A stretch of DNA of 37,131 nucleotides from a virus. The notes under the pieces were generated by a model, which worked only from the letters and a program-made list of their open reading frames with translations, was not told where the DNA came from and made no database searches. A program made the position numbers and the translations under genes. This document shows, one piece after another, positions 1 through 6,640 of this stretch. Where the stretch lies: the IMG/VR virus record IMGVR_UViG_3300048597_000085, positions 1-37,131 of that record; one strand, 5' to 3'. Each line of letters opens with the position of its first letter. Position 1 is the first letter of the stretch.

Positions 1-44
1 TGGATAAAGATTAAAAAAGCAAAATATTTTGCCAAAAAGCAACG
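1..44. repeat. Left copy of contig-end overlap
   Basis: These 44 bases match the last 44 bases of the window (37088-37131) at 38 of 44 positions with no gaps. All six differences are transversions, and in each the left copy has A or T. The right copy keeps the tail gene open, whereas the left copy introduces a stop at 11-13. I infer that this is the overlap of a circular or circularly permuted genome and that the left copy carries assembly-end errors; a true divergent terminal repeat is less likely. Confidence 0.75.
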
Positions 45-550
45 ACTCTAGGGCGAGTGCTTGAGGCCGCTAGCACTTGGTCTGACACAATCGAGCTTCC
101 GGTGGTTTGATCAAAAACTGAATATCTCGTGCCGCCCCGAGAGTCTTCCCAAGCAAAAACAGTTATGCCGTCGTTTGTGTTTACAGACACATTTTTTTGC
201 TCGTATGAGTTTACTAATATCGGTGTGTTTGTCGTTGTAATTGAGGCGACGTTTCCTTTATCGACCCAAGAGTCTAAGCTCTCGGCGTAAGTGTAAAGTT
301 TTGCGCCAGTGTAAAGGTTTAGCTCGTCGTTATAAACGCCGAGTGCTGCGCCCGTTTCGATTTCATTTGCTGAGCCTATAACAGAAGTATTTAAAACGTC
401 ATAACCAAAGCGCTTATCAATGCGATTGCCTTTTTGAAAAACGCCATTTTCAAGTGCTAAAAGCTTTCCCGGCAATACGGTTTTCGAGTCGTTTTTTGTA
501 TCGACTCCACCAGAAAAGTTAATAGGTACAATTTGCTTTTGTAATGGCAT
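11..550 (-). CDS. Tail nozzle-like protein, N-terminal part (gene continues at the right end of the window)
   Basis: This is the first part of a long tail protein whose remainder lies at 34653-37131. Translation starts at ATG 550 (MPLQKQIVPINFSGG...), right after the upstream fibre gene. The apparent stop at 11-13 lies inside the 44-base end overlap. Using the right-hand copy instead, the frame runs through as VAFGQYIVLFYSLAS, where the left copy gives VAFWQNILLF and a stop. Bases 45-550 plus 34653-37131 make 2985 nt, exactly 995 codons. The N-terminus, with an early 'NFSGGVDTKNDSKTVLPGK' stretch, is typical of podovirus tail tubular B/nozzle-type proteins that describe 'constants then per-base values'; this family assignment is by sequence style and position only. 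Confidence 0.8.
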   Translation of the reverse strand: MPLQKQIVPINFSGGVDTKNDSKTVLPGKLLALENGVFQKGNRIDKRFGYDVLNTSVIGSANEIETGAALGVYNDELNLYTGAKLYTYAESLDSWVDKGNVASITTTNTPILVNSYEQKNVSVNTNDGITVFAWEDSRGGTRYSVFDQTTGSSIVSDQVLAASSTRPRVVAFWQNILLF

Positions 551-558
551 TTTTATCC

Positions 559-1767
559 TTATAGCTCAAATGCTATTAGTTTTGCATTTTGGCACTGTGC
601 GCTTCCCGTTCCAAGATTTACGGCCTGCAAGAATTGTACTTTATAAGTGTATGTGCCAGCCGCCACCACGTCGATAAAAAATGGAGCGGTACTTGCTCTA
701 ACCCCAGCAATCTGCGTAGATGTTGACGTAAACGTACCGCCTACATTAAAAATCCCAATGTCTGTCGACCCTCTAACAAACTTAAACTGAGCGCTTCCAC
801 TCCATGCTGCGCTCGCGCCTGTCGATGATGCAGAAATTCCTAAAGCCATAGCATCAGCGCTTCCGTCTGGTATTATCCCGACAAAAACGGGCCTGCCCGT
901 TGTTGTAATCGACACAGATAAATTAAAAACATCAACAAATGATGCTGAAGTTGTTGTTGATAAGCCAAGTGTACTACCCGAAGATGAACTAATTTGCTGA
1001 CCCAATGCTACTCTTTTTGCTTGAGTAACGGCCGCATCGTTAATTTTGGCCGTTGTTATGGCAGAGTCTTGAATGTAGTTTGTTTGTACTTTGTTTGGAA
1101 AAATATAAGACGAAGTCCACTTGCTTGTACCATCTGAAACAACTTTCCGCCCCGCATAGTTTGCGTCTATGTTAACGCTCGTCGCACCATCTATTGTGTC
1201 AGCGCCAGCGCGATTGATCACAATATTATTTGTGCCAGCGCTCCCAGTAGTGTCTTTGATTTCGTAAAATCGCCCAGCGCTTACGCCATTTGCGGCTGGT
1301 AATGTGAAAGTTACACTTGAAGTCGTGTCGACATCGTAATAACTCACAGTGCCCGCAGCACTAATAATTGTGTTTGCGTTTACAGACTGGCGAGAAAATG
1401 CACGAGAAATACCGTCACTAGCTGCAACGGGCGAGCCACCGCTTGTTAATTGCACTGGAGTCCCAGCGTCGTTATTCCAATAGAGATTGCCATTCACATT
1501 GTAAATTGCGCCAACGTCTGAAGGTGTGACTAAAGTCGCCCCAAGACTTGTAAGCCTCATAGAGCCAACATCGGTCAAATAAAAATCATTTAAGGTAACA
1601 TCGGCATTTAGGTTTAGCCCCGCTGGTGTGATTTTAACGCCCTCGCCAGTTGAGTGATCGTGCGAGTCGACAAGTGTCAGCGCCGCATTTAAAAGCGTTG
1701 CCCAGTCTGGCCCAAGCGTTGAGCTTACCGTTGGTAAAACTAAATTCATGTTTGCGGTCGTTGGCAT
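559..1767 (-). CDS. Tail fibre protein
   Basis: A 402-residue fibre-like protein rich in Ser, Thr, Gly and Ala. Near residues 22-60 it carries the pattern 'LNAALTLVDSHDHSTGEG' followed by 'ITPAGLNLNADV', which is very common at the start of phage tail fibre proteins. A short 'QTNYIQDSAITTAKINDAAVTQAK' type segment in the middle resembles the trimerising repeat seen in many fibres. The C-terminal third reads as a beta-rich domain that could bind a receptor. It lies between a small tail protein and the nozzle-like gene. Its start ATG follows a G-rich ribosome site (AAGGGAGC) that overlaps the stop codon of the gene before it. Receptor and exact fold are unknown. Confidence 0.75.
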   Translation of the reverse strand: MPTTANMNLVLPTVSSTLGPDWATLLNAALTLVDSHDHSTGEGVKITPAGLNLNADVTLNDFYLTDVGSMRLTSLGATLVTPSDVGAIYNVNGNLYWNNDAGTPVQLTSGGSPVAASDGISRAFSRQSVNANTIISAAGTVSYYDVDTTSSVTFTLPAANGVSAGRFYEIKDTTGSAGTNNIVINRAGADTIDGATSVNIDANYAGRKVVSDGTSKWTSSYIFPNKVQTNYIQDSAITTAKINDAAVTQAKRVALGQQISSSSGSTLGLSTTTSASFVDVFNLSVSITTTGRPVFVGIIPDGSADAMALGISASSTGASAAWSGSAQFKFVRGSTDIGIFNVGGTFTSTSTQIAGVRASTAPFFIDVVAAGTYTYKVQFLQAVNLGTGSAQCQNAKLIAFEL

Positions 1768-1776
1768 AAAGCTCCC

Positions 1777-2097
1777 TTAAAAAAACCACAAGTCGACAGT
1801 CGTATTCGCACTCGTGTTTAAATAGTAAGTTAATCTAGGCGTTGAATTCGCGCCTTGAGTGTCCCAAATCACAGCGTTCGCTTGATTTCTCGTCACAATA
1901 TAACCCGTCACGGGCTCTTTTAAACCATGAGCAACGTTGTTTACGCTTCCTGAAACAAGGCTCACGTTTTTTACTAAAGTCCCGCGCAAAAAAGGATTAG
2001 GTGCCACCTCTTGAAATAGCTGCTTCACAGAATCCTGAAGACTCATGAGGTCTTTATCGTCTGTTCGAATTTCCATGAGCTGGCTAATTAGTCCCAT
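1777..2097 (-). CDS. Small tail-associated structural protein
   Basis: A 106-residue protein. I place the start at ATG 2097 (MGLISQLMEIRT...), which has GGAGAG just upstream, rather than the longer frame at 2112. The second half has the 'VNNVAHGL...GYIVTRN' pattern and ends in a hydrophobic 'TVDLWFF'. This arrangement (gap, conserved 'aHGL', predicted beta strands, terminal aromatic) is frequent in small phage virion proteins next to fibre genes. It overlaps the end of the head-tail adaptor gene by 10 nt. Its precise role is unknown; attachment between nozzle and fibre is an inference from position. Confidence 0.6.
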   Translation of the reverse strand: MGLISQLMEIRTDDKDLMSLQDSVKQLFQEVAPNPFLRGTLVKNVSLVSGSVNNVAHGLKEPVTGYIVTRNQANAVIWDTQGANSTPRLTYYLNTSANTTVDLWFF

Positions 2098-2807
2098 GGC
2101 TCTCCACTCCAAGTGGCGCCATAACCAAAACCACCGCGCACGTTTGCAATCTTCTCAGGACTTCCCGCATCGCGGTTTGCACTCATCGCCTCGATGCGAG
2201 CTAAAAGCCCTTGCTTGATATTCATAAGCATTGAAGTGTCTGACTCTTCTTTTATCAAACACTTAATGGCGCTATCAACAACGACATACTCGCTCCACAT
2301 TTCTATAGTAGAGTCTAAATCAATAAGCGCTGTCATTTCAGTCATCTTCGGCACATACCAAAGACGATAAGTCCCGCTAGAATCGCCTTGTGGTAATATC
2401 TGCACCTTGTTTCCTAAAATGCGATAACAAGCGCCGCTTGCGCCCCAATAGCTTCTCACTCCGCGATCAAGAAAGTTATTTCTCTCGGCGAAATTCCATT
2501 TACCTAGAGTAAACCAAGTGTCAGAGCCACCGTCTTTTTGCCGATCAACGCCTCTGAGCTTGTAAAAGTTTGTTGGTAAAGTAAACCAGTTTTCACTTGT
2601 GTTTGTGATCGTGTAAGTGGGCGGTAAACCCGTTATAGAGTCAGTGTAAATAAACTGATCTTCAAAGCGCGAAACAACAACGTCGTAAAGCTCCCATGCG
2701 GAGTTATTTAGATAAACATTAAGCTCGGAGTCTGAAACAAACTCCGAGTTTTGCATATCCGCTCTTTGTCTTGCTTGATCCCTAAGAGACGCTAAAGTTA
2801 CAGCCAC
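2088..2807 (-). CDS. Head-tail adaptor (tail tubular A / SU10-adaptor type)
   Basis: A 239-residue protein. Its N-terminus, 'LRDQARQRADMQNSEFVSD' followed by 'SELNVYLNNSAWELYDVV', is the hallmark start of the adaptor that sits under the portal in many podoviruses. It would form a dodecameric ring joining portal and nozzle. The start is GTG at 2807, preceded by TTAAGGGGGC. The central region contains 'WFTLPTNFYKLRGVD', also typical of this family. It lies downstream of the capsid and decoration-like genes, as expected. Confident for the family; the ring role is known for relatives and not shown here. Confidence 0.8.
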   Translation of the reverse strand: MAVTLASLRDQARQRADMQNSEFVSDSELNVYLNNSAWELYDVVVSRFEDQFIYTDSITGLPPTYTITNTSENWFTLPTNFYKLRGVDRQKDGGSDTWFTLGKWNFAERNNFLDRGVRSYWGASGACYRILGNKVQILPQGDSSGTYRLWYVPKMTEMTALIDLDSTIEMWSEYVVVDSAIKCLIKEESDTSMLMNIKQGLLARIEAMSANRDAGSPEKIANVRGGFGYGATWSGEPWD

Positions 2808-2821
2808 AAAGCCCCCTTAAA

Positions 2822-3097
2822 TTAAATCTCGCTAAGATCTTCTTTTTTGTCCTCACTCATTTCGCACATAGAGTAAAAACTTTTTAAAACGCTCATTACT
2901 TTTTTGGCGTCTTTTGCTTCAATAGCGCTGACTAAATCCTCAGCCGCAGACATTAGCCCCGGATCACTATCGACCTCGGGCTTTGTCATGTCTACTTCTT
3001 CGGACTTCTCGCCAAGCTTTTGCACGAAATCAGGGGAGCCCTTGAGCTTCCCCACAATTGTTGCTGCTATTTTCTTTTTTGGCCCCATCATTAACAT
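2822..3097 (-). CDS. Small charged virion-associated protein, unknown
   Basis: A 91-residue acidic, Lys/Glu-rich protein starting MLMMGPKKKIAATIVGKLKG. Three ATG codons lie in the first four positions. The G-rich site GGGGG sits six bases before the first one, so I kept that start. The C-terminal half (AAEDLVSAIEAKDAKKVMSVLKSF) is predicted helical. The position between the head protein and the adaptor suggests a head or neck component or an assembly factor. I do not recognise a family. Confidence 0.55.
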   Translation of the reverse strand: MLMMGPKKKIAATIVGKLKGSPDFVQKLGEKSEEVDMTKPEVDSDPGLMSAAEDLVSAIEAKDAKKVMSVLKSFYSMCEMSEDKKEDLSEI

Positions 3098-3110
3098 TCA
3101 AAACCCCCGA

Positions 3111-3527
3111 TTAAGCGTCGTAAGGTCCGACTGTGGTATTTCTGCAAGTAATTTTAAGTTTAATTTGCGCGCCGCTTGTGGCGTTAACCGCAGCACCCGC
3201 ATAGTCTTGAAGTTGAATTTTAAAAGTCTTGTCAGCTTTAAAATCTGTTTGTAAAGCTGAAGGATCTTCTAAAACCGCAACGCTCGCCCAAGCGCTGACA
3301 GCGTCGTCAACGTTTAAAGCTTCAACAAACAAAATGCGCTGAAAGTAGTCAGAAAGAGTGATCGAATATTGACCCGCAGTCGACTCTTTTACAACGCCAG
3401 ACAATCCGCCGCCCTTTACAGTGTTTGCAGTTACAGCACCAGACGCGCCAACTGTGAATTCGCCGTAAAGAGTCACGGTGTCTTTCTCGTAAGTGTATTG
3501 AAATTGATTTAAGTATTTATTTGCCAT
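3111..3527 (-). CDS. Head structural protein, possible capsid decoration protein
   Basis: A 138-residue beta-rich protein beginning MANKYLNQFQYTYEKDTVTLYGEFTVGASG. Proteins with this opening sit directly after the major capsid gene in many phages and are found in virions; a decoration or head-completion role is the usual guess. The ribosome site is AAAGGA, nine bases before the ATG. It is separated from the capsid gene by a strong terminator hairpin and a second hairpin, so its level is probably set below that of the capsid protein. Confidence 0.55.
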   Translation of the reverse strand: MANKYLNQFQYTYEKDTVTLYGEFTVGASGAVTANTVKGGGLSGVVKESTAGQYSITLSDYFQRILFVEALNVDDAVSAWASVAVLEDPSALQTDFKADKTFKIQLQDYAGAAVNATSGAQIKLKITCRNTTVGPYDA

Positions 3528-3569
3528 GATTTAATTTCCTTTTGCCTTATCGGCTTGGGCGGTTATAGA

Positions 3570-3594
3570 CATTGCGATAGCCCCCCTCGCAATG
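3570..3594 (-). other. Perfect 8-bp hairpin with a G-rich loop between capsid and head-protein genes
   Basis: CATTGCGA and TCGCAATG form a perfect 8-bp inverted repeat around a nine-base loop, which in the minus-strand transcript reads GGGGGGCUA. It follows the capsid terminator and lies 43 bases before the next start codon. It has no U-tract, so it is not an intrinsic terminator. RNA processing, mRNA stabilisation or protein binding are possible; the function is unknown. Confidence 0.5.
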
Positions 3595-3598
3595 AATG

Positions 3599-3627
3599 AG
3601 AAAAAGCGGGGGCAATTAAGCCCCCAC
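3599..3627 (-). terminator. Intrinsic terminator after the major capsid gene
   Basis: In the minus-strand transcript GTGGGGGC and GCCCCCGC pair over 8 bp (one G-U) around a TTAATT loop, followed by TTTTTCTC. It begins six bases after the capsid stop codon. A leaky terminator just after the capsid gene is a common way for phages to make far more capsid protein than downstream tail proteins. Confidence 0.85.
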
Positions 3628-3632
3628 TGAAA

Positions 3633-4775
3633 TTACCATTGGATATTTATTGAAAAGCCCGGAGCGCGGCATCCCATTTGGCCATAAAAGCCATAACGAA
3701 CTTCAACGCCGTCAGCGCTTGCTTGACGAAGCATTTGTAAACCGTCTGTGTCGATCACTCTTACAGCTTTTCCTAAAGAGTAAAGCTTCCAAGTATCAAG
3801 CTGCACACCAAAGCAGCGATTGCCGGGGCAGTTTTGATCTGGGATAACTTTGATCGGTCCACGAGGTCCATTAATCATGATCCCACGGAAACCAATGTCT
3901 GCATTTACTTTTAAATCAACATACTGCACTTTCGCGCCTAGTGATTTTTCAAGCTCTGCATACTTGTCGTAGCTCATGAAGAAGTGGTCAATCTTACCAC
4001 CTTCGCGTGCAACGCGGCTTGCACCTTCAATTAGAGCTTCCTCTAAAGGAATGTTTGTAGCGTCGTAGCGCTGTCCACCAAGACGAGTTACGTCGATTGA
4101 GCGGTCAACACCAAAGAAAGCGGTAGCACCTGGAGCAGAAGCCGGAAGCCATGCCTCAAAACCAGAAAGCTTCAAACCTCTATCGCCCTCAACAAACAGA
4201 TAGTCGTTTGCAGCAAGGTTTCCAGAAGAATTGTAAGTCCCAGTCAAAGTGATTGTGCCGGCTGAACGATCAACCGCTGCAATCACCCATTCGTCGTCTG
4301 ATCCGTCAGAGGTCTTAGCCGATCCGCCAGTGAGCGCGGCATAAGCAACAAGTACCATTCCGACTTCAAAGTTTGTAACGTCGCTTGGCTCTTTCAAAGT
4401 AATAACAAACGGCGTGGCCTCTGTGGGCTCAGCGTTTAGCTGTCCAATTTGGCCTGATCCGTCTCTGTACATTGAAATAGCCAAAGAGCGAGTAAGTGAG
4501 TTAATAGCGCCGTCGATTTCAGTCGTTGCAGCTTCCATGAAAGCGTTAGGATTTCCCTTAGACGCTTCAAGAGTTTCGTTATCAATCGTAGCGATTGAAT
4601 AGTCTTTTACACGAGTCAAAGTAAAAGCATCAATCAAGCTGTTTGTAGCAGCGCCACGAGTTTGTGCGTTTGAAAACGTAGCAGAACGGCCTTGCGGGTT
4701 TCCATAAATCAATGGAATTGGCAAGTTGCGGCCGCCAAAGCTTTCCATTTTTGGCACAAGCGCCATTAAAGGGTT
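3633..4775 (-). CDS. Major capsid protein, exon 2 (residues 29-408)
   Basis: This is the main part of the HK97-fold type major capsid protein. Read alone, the frame could only start at a TTG (4778), with no ribosome site, and would begin NPLMALVPKMESFGGRNLP. That sequence is an internal position in related capsid proteins, where a short N-terminal arm precedes it. The arm is found at 5532-5615. Joining 5532 directly to 4775 gives ...MNMVYKD|NPLMALVPKM... in one frame, a 408-residue protein. The chain includes 'YGNPQGRSATFSNAQ', a glycine/threonine-rich insertion around residues 165-225 and a C-terminal 'RAPGFSINIQW'. The product would assemble the head shell with the scaffold encoded upstream. 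Expression depends on removing the intron. Confidence 0.9.
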   Translation of the reverse strand, partial: NPLMALVPKMESFGGRNLPIPLIYGNPQGRSATFSNAQTRGAATNSLIDAFTLTRVKDYSIATIDNETLEASKGNPNAFMEAATTEIDGAINSLTRSLAISMYRDGSGQIGQLNAEPTEATPFVITLKEPSDVTNFEVGMVLVAYAALTGGSAKTSDGSDDEWVIAAVDRSAGTITLTGTYNSSGNLAANDYLFVEGDRGLKLSGFEAWLPASAPGATAFFGVDRSIDVTRLGGQRYDATNIPLEEALIEGASRVAREGGKIDHFFMSYDKYAELEKSLGAKVQYVDLKVNADIGFRGIMINGPRGPIKVIPDQNCPGNRCFGVQLDTWKLYSLGKAVRVIDTDGLQMLRQASADGVEVRYGFYGQMGCRAPGFSINIQW

Positions 4776-5531
4776 CAATCTTGTTACCGTGAGGGCTTTT
4801 TATCCCTCACTTCTTCTGGTCCCCCAGAAGTTCAGCGTACATTTTCAACCGTAAACGGTTGTCGGACACTCTTGGGAAGTTTCTATTCTGCTTCTTTTTA
4901 TGCTATTTTCAAAATGCCAAAGAGGTTGAAGGTTTGAAAAATGACAAGCCATCGCTAGTTGCTTTTTGTCTGTTAAATCAAAAGATGCAAGCGGCTTTAT
5001 GTGGTCAATATGCCAACCTTTTATCCCGTGATTTTCCCAGCTCATTCCCGGCTTGAATTTACCCTCTAAATGCACGCGCAATTCTGAAAAAGAGCATCCC
5101 AACAAATTCTGTATGGACTCTTCTTTTCTAACACCCTTAAGCGCTCGGTTTAGTCTTGTTCTTAAGGCGTGTGCTAGTCTTGCGTTTACATCTTTCTGCA
5201 ATCTAATTTTAGCTAACAAATTAGATCTCTCTTTGTATTTTTCAGCATAAGTTTTTTTGTAATTGCGAAGATGCTCTTGATTTTTTTGCTTCCATAAATC
5301 AATGCGAGCCTTAGTTTTAGCACTTCGGCTTCTGTGGCGACGGCAAAAACCTATGGTATTTTCCGCTCTTAATTTTTCTCCACACACTTCACAATTCACA
5401 GTTTCACTTCCTACGCGTTACGGTACTTATTGGTTTTATCCTTTAAGTTACCTCGGAGTTATCTGGTCTAGACTTTCTCCGATTTTGCCCGATGTTTACT
5501 CTTGCGTTACCGCAAAAGGGGACTAACCTTA
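4776..5531 (-). ncRNA. Group I-type self-splicing intron in the major capsid gene
   Basis: This 756-nt insertion interrupts the capsid gene. The 5' exon ends in U (GGAU) and the last intron base is G, the group I rule; excision fuses GAT to AAC and restores the capsid frame exactly. Structural signs on the minus strand: the 5' exon GGAU can pair with GUCC at 5523-5520, with the splice-site U opposite G (P1). UUGCG-GUAA-CGCAA is a perfect GNRA hairpin (5502-5515, P2-like). UCGGAG/CUCCGA (5477-5482 with 5453-5458) forms another stem. Near the 3' end there are CUUCUGG-GGGA-CCAGAAG (4813-4830) and GUGAGGG/CCCUCAC (4789-4810), P9-like hairpins. I could not assign P3, P7 and P8 by eye, so the subgroup is open. 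The intron carries the HNH gene. Confidence 0.82.
4845..5399 (-). CDS. HNH homing endonuclease encoded inside the capsid intron
   Basis: A 184-residue protein starting at GTG 5399 with AGGAAG upstream. The N-terminus is a small zinc-ribbon-like module (CEVC ... CRRH, residues 4-22), followed by a basic helical region rich in Lys and Arg (residues 25-85). The HNH nuclease core lies at about residues 125-170: 'GWHIDHIKPLASFDL' holds the His-Asp-His triad, and 'SNLQPLWHFENSIKRSR' supplies the final Asn and His. Such enzymes cut intron-less alleles of the host gene so that repair copies the intron in. The gene lies wholly inside the proposed intron and ends 69 nt before the 3' splice site. Confidence 0.88.
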   Translation of the reverse strand: MNCEVCGEKLRAENTIGFCRRHRSRSAKTKARIDLWKQKNQEHLRNYKKTYAEKYKERSNLLAKIRLQKDVNARLAHALRTRLNRALKGVRKEESIQNLLGCSFSELRVHLEGKFKPGMSWENHGIKGWHIDHIKPLASFDLTDKKQLAMACHFSNLQPLWHFENSIKRSRIETSQECPTTVYG

Positions 5532-5615
5532 ATCCTTATAAACCATATTCATTACGCGATCATCCGTATAGTGCTCCTTCAAGGCAGCATCGAATGATGT
5601 CATATCTAAACTCAT
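5532..5615 (-). CDS. Major capsid protein, exon 1 (residues 1-28)
   Basis: This short open frame of 28 codons starts at ATG 5615, with AGGAG eleven bases upstream. It reads MSLDMTSFDAALKEHY and ends MVYKD; the next codon in unspliced RNA is a stop (TAA at 5531-5529). The sequence matches the expected N-terminal arm of capsid proteins whose next residues are NPLMALVP. It is the only nearby frame with a good ribosome site, and it follows the scaffold gene, where the capsid start should be. It lies about 110 nt downstream of a copy of the conserved late element. Confidence 0.88.
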
Positions 5616-5725
5616 TTTTCATTCTCCTGTTAGTTTGTTAAAATTATTACACTTTGTTTTTTTAGGGTTTTTTGTTTTTGGCTTAAATTTGACTTAAAAT
5701 GCCGCTTTTTCTCTTAAAAAACTCT

Positions 5726-5754
5726 GATCCCTATAAGGGCACCATTGTTTTTTA
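5726..5754 (-). promoter_or_regulatory. Conserved late element, copy A (upstream of the capsid gene)
   Basis: One of three copies of a 29-bp element; on the minus strand it reads TAAAAAACAATGGTGCCC then TTATAGGGATC. Its first three bases are the stop codon of the scaffold gene. It matches copy B (28760-28788) at 25 of 29 positions and copy C (8733-8761) over the TAAAAAACAA and GTGCCC blocks. Its place before the most highly needed gene suggests a promoter or an RNA control site; which of these is unknown. Confidence 0.55.
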
Positions 5755-6612
5755 TTTAAATTTCAATAGCGCCGCCGCCCGAGCAATCGACTCCTCGGTA
5801 GTAAGCAATCGCCCATTTGTATGAGATTGCACCGTCGTTGTTGGTGTTTGTTTGTTTGTTAAAGTAGGCGATAAAGTCGTAGCGATAGTTTGTTTTTCTT
5901 GTGGCTTTTCTTTTACCGCCTCAACAAGCCCAAGCTTTTTAGACTTCTTGAGCTTTTGCGCTTCTTCAAAAAGGTGGTTTTCGACATGCTCTGCGGCTTT
6001 TTCCACTGGTAAAATCTCGCCCGTTTCCTCAAAATAGCCCTCGATCACTTCAAAAACATCGTCAAAGCTCTCGTAAAGGTTAATAAGCTCGTATTTATCA
6101 AGGTCGCTAGATAAAGTTTTTTTCATTTCTGCTTTAAAGTTTTCAATCGCTTGTTGCTCGGCCTGTTTTTGAAGCTCAAACTCGCGCTCTTTTTCTAAGC
6201 GCTCTTTTTCTTCAAGCTTTTTGTAAAGCGCTTCGATCTTCTCATCGGCCGATGGGCCAGACGGCGTTTTCCCTTCGGTCTGATCGAGGTGCGCAACGAT
6301 AAGTTCCTCTAAAGTCATGCCGACTGACTCAAGCGCCCCTTTGGGATCTTTTTTAATGTTTTCTTTTGAAAGCTCAAACTGTTTTATCTTAGCTAGTTTT
6401 TCTTCGATTTCTTTTTTCTGTTCGGCAATAAGCTTTTCGCGCTTTGCAAGAGTCGCAAATTTGACCGATATGGGTTCATCGTCTTTTTTGGGCTCGTCTT
6501 TTAGTTCGGGCTCTATTTGCGGGGCCAGTTCTTTTTTGGGCTCGGCTTCGGGCGCAATTGGGGTTTGTGGTTTTGACAAATCTTCGACAATAACCTGAGC
6601 TATCTCAGACAT
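5752..6612 (-). CDS. Capsid scaffold protein
   Basis: A 286-residue, highly charged, Glu/Lys-rich protein with long predicted helices. It has the usual features of a scaffold: a disordered acidic N-terminus rich in Pro and Glu (residues 10-50), coiled-coil segments (about 55-85 and 125-170) and a Gln/Thr-rich linker before a basic helical tail ending ALLKFK. A segment 'DDVFEVIEGYFEETGEILPVEKAAEHVENHLFEE' near residues 185-215 is typical of scaffold-type proteins in this gene position. It lies between portal and capsid genes. It should guide shell assembly and leave before DNA packaging. No protease motif is seen. Confidence 0.75.
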   Translation of the reverse strand: MSEIAQVIVEDLSKPQTPIAPEAEPKKELAPQIEPELKDEPKKDDEPISVKFATLAKREKLIAEQKKEIEEKLAKIKQFELSKENIKKDPKGALESVGMTLEELIVAHLDQTEGKTPSGPSADEKIEALYKKLEEKERLEKEREFELQKQAEQQAIENFKAEMKKTLSSDLDKYELINLYESFDDVFEVIEGYFEETGEILPVEKAAEHVENHLFEEAQKLKKSKKLGLVEAVKEKPQEKQTIATTLSPTLTNKQTPTTTVQSHTNGRLLTTEESIARAAALLKFK

Positions 6613-6640
6613 AAAATCCTTTCACTTATTGGTTTGTTAT

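Noticed and set aside
11-13. Stop codon ending a 179-residue protein
   Set aside because: It lies in the error-bearing left copy of the end overlap; the right copy keeps the frame open.
2904-3254. Plus-strand 116-residue frame
   Set aside because: Antisense shadow of two head-region genes with ribosome sites; Ser/Phe-rich composition typical of antisense.
4776-4778. TTG at 4778 as the true start of the capsid protein
   Set aside because: No ribosome site, and the N-terminal arm with a good ribosome site exists upstream at 5532-5615; the TTG straddles the 3' splice site.
5726-5754. T7-type RNA polymerase promoter (TATAGGGA end)
   Set aside because: Only the last eight bases resemble the T7 promoter, copy C lacks them, and no single-subunit RNA polymerase is encoded in the circle.
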